Under the pieces are notes generated by a model that did not search any database, had not been told where the DNA came from, and saw only the letters and a program-made list of their open reading frames with translations. Source: Mesorhizobium sp. (GTDB taxonomy: Bacteria; Pseudomonadota; Alphaproteobacteria; Rhizobiales; Rhizobiaceae). Taken from it: a stretch of 8,060 nucleotides of DNA. The first letter of the stretch is position 1. The number at the start of each line of letters is the position of its first letter. The position numbers and the translations under genes were made by a program. The stretch lies in the NCBI GenBank assembly GCA_030698645.1, contig JAUYMV010000185.1:1-8060 (forward strand). Reading direction: 5' to 3'. This document shows positions 1 to 5,306 of this stretch, one piece after another.

Positions 1-1
1 C

Positions 2-1336
2 ATGGTCACGTCCCTCATCGGCCTGCAATCGGCGGGCTGCGCGGCCGCAATGGTCAACTACACGTCTGGTTCGGCGAACGTGGTGGCGGGGCTCCGCATG
101 GCCGAGATCCGCACCGTCGTGTCGTCCCGCGCCTTCGTCGAAAAAGCGCAGCTTACCGACATCGTCGCCGCGATCGAGAAGTCCGGCGCAAAGATCATGT
201 GGCTCGAGGATATCCGCTCCAGCGTCACTGCGTTCGAAAAAATCGTCGCCGCGCTGTTCTGGCGCTGGCCGATGACGCGCGCCAGGCCGGATGCGACGGC
301 GGTCATCCTGATGACCTCGGGATCGGAAGGCCTGCCCAAGGGCGTTCTCCTGTCGCACCGCAACCTTCTCGCCAATTGCGCGCAGATCGAAGCGCGCATC
401 GCATTCTCGCCCGCCGACACGCTGTTCAACGTGTTGCCGGTGTTCCATTCCTTCGGTCTGACAGGCGGAACGATTCTGCCGCTGCTCTACGGCGTTCGGT
501 TGTTCCTCTATCCGTCGCCGCTGCACTACCGCCAGATTCCCGAGGTCGCCGCGCGGGTCAAACCAACCATCCTGTTCGGCACCGATACCTTCCTTGCCGC
601 CTATGCGCGCGCCGCCGACGGCGGCGATTTCGCCAGCCTCCGCCTGGTCGTCGCCGGCGCGGAGCCGGTGCGCGCCGAAACGCGCCGCGTCTGGCGTACG
701 CGGTTCGGCGTCGAGATCACCGAGGGCTACGGCTTGACGGAAGCCTCTCCGGTGGTCGCCGTCAATGTGAGCAGCCATTCGCGCGAGGGCAGCGTCGGCA
801 GGCTGCTGCCCGCCATCCGGACGCGCATCGAGCCGGTCGAGGGGATCGACGACGGCGGACGGCTGTGGATATCCGGTCCCAACGTGATGCGCGGATACAT
901 CGCGGCGGATCGCCCGGGCGCAAGCGAGCCGCCGCTTGGCGGCTGGCACGATACCGGCGACATCGTCTCGTTCGACCGTGACGGATATCTGTGGATTCGC
1001 GGGCGGGCGCGGCGTTTCGCCAAGATCGCCGGCGAAATGGTCTCGCTGAGTGCGGTGGAAATTCTCGTGCAGACACTTTGGCCGGAGCATGGCCATGCGG
1101 CGGTCGCCGTTCCCGATCCGAAGCGCGGCGAGCGGATCATCCTGCTGACGACCTCCGGCACGGCCGAGAAGGCCGAACTGCGCGCCTTCGGCAAGTCGAC
1201 CGGCGCGGCCGACCTGATGGTGCCGGACGAAGTGATCAAGGTCGCCGAGATTCCGCTGCTCGGCACCGGCAAGACCGATTACGCGGAGGCGCGTCGCATC
1301 GCGATAGCCAGGCTCGGCCTCGACAAGGCGGCGTAA
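2..1336 (+). CDS. aas: Aas-like acyl-ACP synthetase / 2-acyl-GPE acyltransferase, C-terminal part (5' partial)
   Basis: This is the adenylate-forming domain of an Aas-type enzyme, which activates a fatty acid with ATP and loads it on acyl carrier protein for re-acylation of lyso-phosphatidylethanolamine at the inner membrane. Visible residues 105-114 are the phosphate-binding loop (TSGSEGLPKG). GYGLTEASP is at 242-250, HDTGD at 316-320, the GRARRFAKIAGE hinge near 334-345, and the catalytic lysine lies in LLGTGKTDY (Lys424). The HSFGLT and YPSPLHYR stretches match E. coli Aas as I recall it, which separates it from ordinary acyl-CoA synthetases. The ATG at base 2 is almost certainly internal: the region before it in Aas would hold the rest of this domain and a PlsC-type acyltransferase domain, and in some alphaproteobacteria an MFS (LplT-like) domain. 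The gene ends in TAA, 33 bases from the end of the convergent pssA. Family call is firm; the missing N-terminal domains are inferred. Confidence 0.9.
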   Translation: MVTSLIGLQSAGCAAAMVNYTSGSANVVAGLRMAEIRTVVSSRAFVEKAQLTDIVAAIEKSGAKIMWLEDIRSSVTAFEKIVAALFWRWPMTRARPDATAVILMTSGSEGLPKGVLLSHRNLLANCAQIEARIAFSPADTLFNVLPVFHSFGLTGGTILPLLYGVRLFLYPSPLHYRQIPEVAARVKPTILFGTDTFLAAYARAADGGDFASLRLVVAGAEPVRAETRRVWRTRFGVEITEGYGLTEASPVVAVNVSSHSREGSVGRLLPAIRTRIEPVEGIDDGGRLWISGPNVMRGYIAADRPGASEPPLGGWHDTGDIVSFDRDGYLWIRGRARRFAKIAGEMVSLSAVEILVQTLWPEHGHAAVAVPDPKRGERIILLTTSGTAEKAELRAFGKSTGAADLMVPDEVIKVAEIPLLGTGKTDYAEARRIAIARLGLDKAA

Positions 1337-1345
1337 TCCATCCTT

Positions 1346-1367
1346 GGCTGGCCCGACCGCGTCAGCC
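1346..1367. terminator. Weak inverted repeat in the convergent aas/pssA gap
   Basis: The 33-base gap between two converging stop codons contains GGCTG (1346-1350) and its complement CAGCC (1363-1367), with a 12-base loop. A shared bidirectional terminator would be expected here. The stem is short and there is no T-run on either strand, so termination may instead be Rho-dependent. Low confidence. Confidence 0.15.
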
Positions 1368-1369
1368 GT

Positions 1370-2200
1370 TCAGCCGACCTCGGTCTTGGCGACATCGGCC
1401 TCGCGGTTCTCGCGCTGCAACCGGTTGGCGTAGAGCTTGATGCTGAACGGCAGGAACAGCAGATAGGCGACCGCCGATGCCGCCATCGTCTGCCAGGTAT
1501 AGCTCGACAGCAGCAGTACGTAGAACACCACGACCAGGATGAGCGGCATGACGATGTCGCCGCGGATGCGGGTGCCGGCGCTCTTTCCCGAGTAGACCGG
1601 CAGCGAGGAGACCAGCAGCAGCGCGATGACGACGGTGTAGGCGGAAGCGACATAGGCGAAGAGCGGGCTCGCCTCGACGCCCAGGAAACCGAGATATATG
1701 GGCAGCATGACGATTGCGGCGCCGGCCGGCGCCGGTACGCCGGTGAAATAGTCGCCCTTCCAGACAGCCCGCTCAGGGTCCTCGAGCTGGACGTTGAAGC
1801 GTGCCAGCCGGAGGCCACAGGCAATGGCAAACAGCAGCGCCGCGATCCAGCCGATGGCTCCGGCCCGGTCCAGCAGGAAGGCATAGAGAACCAGCGCCGG
1901 CGCGGCGCCGAAATTGACGATGTCGGCCAGCGAATCCATCTGCGCGCCAAACTTCGACGACGCTTTCAGCATGCGCGCGACACGCCCGTCGATGCCGTCC
2001 AGGAACGCCGCGAACAGCACCATGATGACGGCAATCTCGAACCGGTTCTCGAAGGCCAGCCGGATGCCGGACAGTCCGGCGCAGATGGCGAGCACCGTGA
2101 TCAGGTTCGGCAGCAGCAGGCGCAGCGGAATATCGCGGATCTTGGTGCCGATACGGCGCGGCTCGCCCTGCGGCTCGAAGGGGGGAAACGGTGTTTCCAT
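1370..2200 (-). CDS. pssA: CDP-diacylglycerol--serine O-phosphatidyltransferase (type II Pss)
   Basis: This integral membrane enzyme transfers the phosphatidyl group from CDP-diacylglycerol to serine, giving phosphatidylserine and CMP, the committed step towards phosphatidylethanolamine. The CDP-alcohol phosphotransferase signature D-G-x2-A-R-x8-G-x3-D-x3-D is complete: Asp71-Gly72, Ala75-Arg76, Gly85, Asp89 and Asp93. At 276 residues with several hydrophobic segments (about 28-48, 55-70, 95-130, 160-200, 215-255), it fits the membrane-type (type II) synthase and not the E. coli phospholipase-D-like form. The N-terminus is proline-rich and cytosolic-looking; the C-terminus is charged. The ATG lies 2 bases after the psd stop, so the two are almost certainly co-transcribed and translationally coupled. 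Its product is the substrate of the neighbouring decarboxylase. The gene converges on aas. Confidence 0.95.
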   Translation of the reverse strand: METPFPPFEPQGEPRRIGTKIRDIPLRLLLPNLITVLAICAGLSGIRLAFENRFEIAVIMVLFAAFLDGIDGRVARMLKASSKFGAQMDSLADIVNFGAAPALVLYAFLLDRAGAIGWIAALLFAIACGLRLARFNVQLEDPERAVWKGDYFTGVPAPAGAAIVMLPIYLGFLGVEASPLFAYVASAYTVVIALLLVSSLPVYSGKSAGTRIRGDIVMPLILVVVFYVLLLSSYTWQTMAASAVAYLLFLPFSIKLYANRLQRENREADVAKTEVG

Positions 2201-2202
2201 GC

Positions 2203-2901
2203 TCAGGAAATTCTCACAAGCGGCGAGATCGCCGTCGGGCTGTAATCGGCGATGACCGTCTCGCCTCCGACCGACGTCTGGCCGACCGCGACCCGCGGCT
2301 TGGCGCCCGCCGGCAGATAGACGTCGACGCGCGAGCCGAAGCGGATCAACCCGAAGCGCTCGCCAATCGAGATCGAACTCGACGGCTCGACCCAGCAGAC
2401 GATGCGGCGCGCGACGAGCCCCGCGACCTGGACCACGGCCATGGCACCATGCGGGCTGTCGATGACGAGGCCGTTGCGTTCGTTCTCCTCACTCGCCTTG
2501 TCGAGTTCCGCATTGAGGAAGCGTCCCGGCCGGTGCTCGATCTTGGTGATGCGACCGCGGGCCGGCGAGCGGTTCACATGGCAGGAAAAGACATTCATGA
2601 AGACCGAGACGCGCAGCATCTCGGTGGCGCCGAGGCCAAGCTCGCGAGGCGGAACCGCCGGGCCGACGGCCGACACGATGCCGTCAGCCGGGCTGATGAC
2701 CAGCGAATCGTCGACCGGCGTGACGCGCTGCGGATCGCGGAAGAAATAGACGCACCATGCGGTCAGAATCAGGCCGATCCAGAACAACGGCTGCCAGATA
2801 AGCCCCAGGACCAGCGTGGTGAGGCCGAACGCGGCAATGAAGGGGTACCCTTCGCGATGAATCGGAACGAGGGCGCTGCGGACGCTGTCGACGAGGCTCA
2901 T
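2203..2901 (-). CDS. psd: Phosphatidylserine decarboxylase proenzyme (short form)
   Basis: It decarboxylates phosphatidylserine to phosphatidylethanolamine at the inner membrane, using a pyruvoyl group made by self-cleavage. The 232-residue product is typical of the short bacterial decarboxylase. A hydrophobic anchor lies at about 20-53. SPADG (70-74, with Asp73) and the CHVNR stretch (107-111, with His108) are conserved in this family. The cleavage site is the Gly189-Ser190 pair in [11 protein letters not shown]; Ser190 (codon 2332-2334) would become the pyruvoyl group. The motif here is FGSR, not the LGST of E. coli Psd, as usual in the short form. The ATG at 2899-2901 is preceded by only a distant GGAG. 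A 90-base gap with a hairpin separates it from the upstream exporter gene, so it may have its own promoter. pssA follows after 2 bases. Confidence 0.95.
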   Translation of the reverse strand: MSLVDSVRSALVPIHREGYPFIAAFGLTTLVLGLIWQPLFWIGLILTAWCVYFFRDPQRVTPVDDSLVISPADGIVSAVGPAVPPRELGLGATEMLRVSVFMNVFSCHVNRSPARGRITKIEHRPGRFLNAELDKASEENERNGLVIDSPHGAMAVVQVAGLVARRIVCWVEPSSSISIGERFGLIRFGSRVDVYLPAGAKPRVAVGQTSVGGETVIADYSPTAISPLVRIS

Positions 2902-2926
2902 GAAAGGGCCGGCTCCGGTTGGACAA

Positions 2927-2954
2927 GGGTCGATTGATTAGACCAATCGGACCC
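2927..2954 (-). promoter_or_regulatory. Bulged hairpin between exporter stop and psd start
   Basis: The 90-base gap (2902-2991) contains GGGTCGATTG (2927-2936), a 7-base loop (2937-2943) and CAATCGGACCC (2944-2954). The arms pair over 10 bases with one bulged base. In the minus-strand transcript the hairpin lies downstream of the exporter stop and about 25 bases upstream of the psd start. The bases after it (TTGTCC) are not a proper T-run, so it may be a weak terminator or attenuator, or an RNA processing or stability element. Its function is not established. Confidence 0.4.
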
Positions 2955-2991
2955 CTGCCGCAACGCGGGACGGTGCCGCAGGCTCCGCCGA

Positions 2992-4875
2992 CTACACCTC
3001 GGACGTCCGCCTGCGCACGATGACGCCGAGTTCGTCGGTCTCGCGCGCCTTGCGCAAACGCTCCTCTGCCTCGGTCGCCTCGCGTTGGCGATCCCACATG
3101 GAGGCATAGAGGCCGCCCTGGTCGAGCAGGCCGCGATGCGTGCCGCGCTCGGCGATGGTGCCGTCGCGCAGAACGATGATCTCGTCGGCGCCAATGACGG
3201 TCGACAGGCGGTGCGCGATGACGAGGGTGGTCCGGCCGCGGCTGACAAGGTCCAGCGCGGTCTGGATTTCCTGTTCGGTCTGCGTGTCGAGCGCGGACGT
3301 CGCCTCGTCGAGGATCAGAATCGGCGGCGCCTTGAGGATTGTGCGCGCGATCGCAACACGCTGCTTCTCCCCGCCCGACAGCTTCAGTCCGCGCTCGCCG
3401 ACCATCGACTTGTAGCCGTCCGGCAGCATCTCGATGAAGCCGGCGATCTGGGCGAGTTCGGCGGCGCGGCGCACCTCTTCCTCGGTAGCCGACACACGAC
3501 CATAGCGGACATTGTAGGCGATGGTGTCGTTGAAGAGCACCGTGTCCTGCGGCACCATGCCGATCGCGGCGCGCAGGCTCTCCTGCGTCACGTCGCGGAT
3601 ATCCTGGCCGTCGATGCTGATCGCGCCGGACTGGATGTCGTAGAAGCGAAACAGCAGCCGCGACAGCGTCGACTTGCCAGCGCCCGATGGCCCGACGATC
3701 GCCACCGTCTTGCCCGCGGGAACCTCGAACGACACGCCCTTCAGGATCTGACGGTTCGGATCGTAGGCGAAGTGCACGTCATCGAAACGGATGGCGCCCG
3801 CGCTGACGGCGAGCGGCCGGGCGTCGGGCCGGTCCATGACCTCTTCCTTGACGTCGAGCAGGTCGAACATCTGCTCGATGTCGGTCAGGCCCTGGCGGAT
3901 TTCGCGGTAGATGAAGCCGATGAAGTTGAGCGGCACGGAGAGCTGCATCAGGAGCGCGTTGACGAAGACGAAGTCGCCGATCGTCTGCGTGCCGGCCTGC
4001 ACCTCGAGCGCGGAGAGCACCATCACGGCCGTCATGCCGATACCGAAGATCACGCCCTGGCCGAAGTTCAGCCAGCCAAGCGAGGTCCATGTCTTCGTCG
4101 CGGCGACCTCGTACCGCGCCATAGAGCGGTCGAAACGGGTCGCTTCCATGGTCTCGTTGTTGAAATACTTGACCGTCTCATAGTTGAGCAGCGAGTCGAT
4201 CGCCTTGGTGTTGGCGTCGGTGTCGGACTCGTTCATCTCGCGGCGGATCGAAATGCGCCAGTCGCTCGCCCAGACCGTGAACCAGGTATAGGCGACGACA
4301 GTAGCGGCGACGATGGCGACATAGCTCCAGCCATAGGAGACCGCGAAGATGACCGCCGTCAGTGCGAATTCGAGAATTGTCGGCAGCGTGTTCAGGATGG
4401 TGAAGCGGACGATCGTCTCGATGCCCTTGGTGCCGCGCTCGATGATGCGCGACAGGCCGCCGGTTCGGCGCTCCAGGTGGAAGCGAAGCGACAGCCGGTG
4501 CATGTGGACGAAGGTCCGGTAGGCAAGCTGGCGCACCGCATGCTGGCCGACGCGCGCGAAAAGCGCGTCGCGCAGCTGGTTGAAGCCCCATTGCACGATG
4601 CGCACGACATTGTAGGCGATGACGAGCATGACCGGAACGAGCAGGAAATCGGGCAGATCGGGCATCGGTCCGCCGTCGCGCGCCAGCGCATCGGTCGACC
4701 ATTTGAAGAAATAGGGAACGAGGATAAGCGTCAGCTTGGCGACGACCAGGAACACCGTCGCCCAGACGACGCGCAGCTTGAGATCGAGCCGGTCGGCCGG
4801 CCACATATAGGGCCAGAGATTCCAGAGCGTGTTCCAGAGCGAGCCGGAATCGGCTGATACGGTCTTGTCGGCCAA
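2992..4875 (-). CDS. Atm1-type ABC half-transporter (glutathione/metal-complex exporter family)
   Basis: This is a fused membrane-ATPase half transporter of the Atm1/ABCB7/HMT1 family, which dimerises in the inner membrane and is linked to export of glutathione-derived or metal-glutathione compounds. Numbering from the TTG start gives 627 residues. A six-helix membrane domain spans about 30-325. The NYETVKYFNNE stretch (231-241) and the RFHLERRTGGLSR...RGTKGI stretch (131-151) are Atm1 hallmarks. The ATPase has an A-loop Tyr371, Walker A GPSGAGKST (395-403), Q-loop Gln443, signature LSGGEKQ (499-505), Walker B ILILDE (519-524) and switch His555, so it looks fully active. The charged tail is RRRTSEV. 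I chose the TTG at 4873-4875 because GAGGG lies 7 bases before it. The ATG at 4977 would overlap arsR by 71 bases and add 34 atypical residues. It follows arsR by 31 bases, suggesting co-transcription. Confidence 0.9.
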   Translation of the reverse strand: MADKTVSADSGSLWNTLWNLWPYMWPADRLDLKLRVVWATVFLVVAKLTLILVPYFFKWSTDALARDGGPMPDLPDFLLVPVMLVIAYNVVRIVQWGFNQLRDALFARVGQHAVRQLAYRTFVHMHRLSLRFHLERRTGGLSRIIERGTKGIETIVRFTILNTLPTILEFALTAVIFAVSYGWSYVAIVAATVVAYTWFTVWASDWRISIRREMNESDTDANTKAIDSLLNYETVKYFNNETMEATRFDRSMARYEVAATKTWTSLGWLNFGQGVIFGIGMTAVMVLSALEVQAGTQTIGDFVFVNALLMQLSVPLNFIGFIYREIRQGLTDIEQMFDLLDVKEEVMDRPDARPLAVSAGAIRFDDVHFAYDPNRQILKGVSFEVPAGKTVAIVGPSGAGKSTLSRLLFRFYDIQSGAISIDGQDIRDVTQESLRAAIGMVPQDTVLFNDTIAYNVRYGRVSATEEEVRRAAELAQIAGFIEMLPDGYKSMVGERGLKLSGGEKQRVAIARTILKAPPILILDEATSALDTQTEQEIQTALDLVSRGRTTLVIAHRLSTVIGADEIIVLRDGTIAERGTHRGLLDQGGLYASMWDRQREATEAEERLRKARETDELGVIVRRRTSEV

Positions 4876-4882
4876 GGCGTTT

Positions 4883-4887
4883 CCCTC
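4883..4887 (-). promoter_or_regulatory. Ribosome binding site supporting the TTG start of the exporter
   Basis: Read on the minus strand, GAGGG is followed by seven bases (AAACGCC) and then TTG. It lies in an A-rich 31-base spacer right after the arsR stop codon. This is the best ribosome binding site in the arsR-exporter junction, and it decides for the TTG start at 4875 over the ATG at 4977. Confidence 0.6.
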
Positions 4888-4906
4888 AATTTTCTTGTTT
4901 TTGTCG

Positions 4907-5239
4907 TCAGCCGCAGCAGCCGGACGAGCAGGCGTCGAGATAGGTTGCCAGCGCGCGCGAAAGCTGTGCCACTTCATCGCGGTCGACCGAGTAGCGCGAT
5001 CGCTGCCGTTCAGGCGCGAAACGCACCAGCCCGCAATCGACCAGTATTTTCAGATGCTGCGACACCGTGGACTGCGCCAGATCGAGCTGATCGACGACCT
5101 CCTTGCAGCAGCACGCGCCGTTGCCCGACAGATAGCGCAGGATGGAAAGCCGCGCCGGATGCGACAGCGCCGCAAGCTTCGCGGCCAGCAGATCGTCGCT
5201 ATAGCCGGAACCGGCAAATTTCGGGGCAAGTAGGTTCAT
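4907..5239 (-). CDS. ArsR/SmtB-family transcriptional regulator, cysteine-rich
   Basis: This is a small winged-helix repressor of the type that binds DNA as a dimer and lets go when it binds a metal, metalloid or other thiol-reactive inducer. Of its 110 residues, 19-37 (LAAKLAALSHPARLSILRYL region) and the recognition helix QSTVSQHLKIL (56-66) are the ArsR core, and the wing follows at about 71-85. Seven cysteines stand out: a run of three at 43-45 just before the recognition helix, Cys69, and a tail cluster at 104, 108 and 109 (CSSGCCG). By hand alignment Cys44 falls on the place of Cys32 in plasmid R773 ArsR, but the other two positions of that arsenic site are Lys46 and Val49. The inducer is therefore unknown. 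It is the first gene before the Atm1-type exporter, and a perfect-armed inverted repeat lies just upstream of its ATG, suggesting autoregulation of the pair. No clear Shine-Dalgarno sequence precedes the ATG. Confidence 0.9.
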   Translation of the reverse strand: MNLLAPKFAGSGYSDDLLAAKLAALSHPARLSILRYLSGNGACCCKEVVDQLDLAQSTVSQHLKILVDCGLVRFAPERQRSRYSVDRDEVAQLSRALATYLDACSSGCCG

Positions 5240-5241
5240 CG

Positions 5242-5263
5242 TTCATCGTCGATATACGATGAA
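5242..5263 (-). promoter_or_regulatory. Putative ArsR-family operator (8-6-8 inverted repeat)
   Basis: TTCATCGT (5242-5249), a 6-base AT-containing spacer CGATAT (5250-5255) and ACGATGAA (5256-5263) form a perfect 8-base-arm inverted repeat. It starts 2 bases upstream of the regulator's ATG. Size and symmetry suit a dimeric winged-helix repressor. A CATAAT hexamer (minus strand, 5268-5263), close to a -10 box, overlaps its far edge by one base, so a bound repressor would block transcription start. There is no convincing -35 box. A second TTCATCG copy (5235-5241) abuts the left arm and covers the start codon. That this regulator binds here is inference. Confidence 0.55.
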
Positions 5264-5272
5264 TTATGAAGG

Positions 5273-5288
5273 CGCAATACCTATTGCG
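5273..5288. repeat. 16-base palindrome between LysM gene and arsR
   Basis: CGCAATA (5273-5279), CC, and TATTGCG (5282-5288) make a perfect 7-base inverted repeat with a 2-base centre. It sits 10 bases beyond the putative arsR operator, where a -35 element would be expected, and 18 bases beyond the LysM gene stop. The loop is too small for a good RNA hairpin and no T-run follows, so a DNA-binding site is more likely than a terminator. Function unknown. Confidence 0.35.
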
Positions 5289-5306
5289 TAGGCCGCCGGT
5301 CGGGCG

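Noticed and set aside
2191..2937. A 248-codon plus-strand frame opposite psd
   Set aside because: It is antisense to the complete psd gene with its intact Gly-Ser cleavage site. The translation is Arg/Asp/Ala-rich without motifs.
3085..4857. A 590-codon open frame on the plus strand, opposite the exporter
   Set aside because: It is the antisense of a clearly conserved ABC transporter. Its translation is rich in Asp, Arg, His, Val and Gly repeats typical of high-G+C shadow frames, with no recognisable domain.
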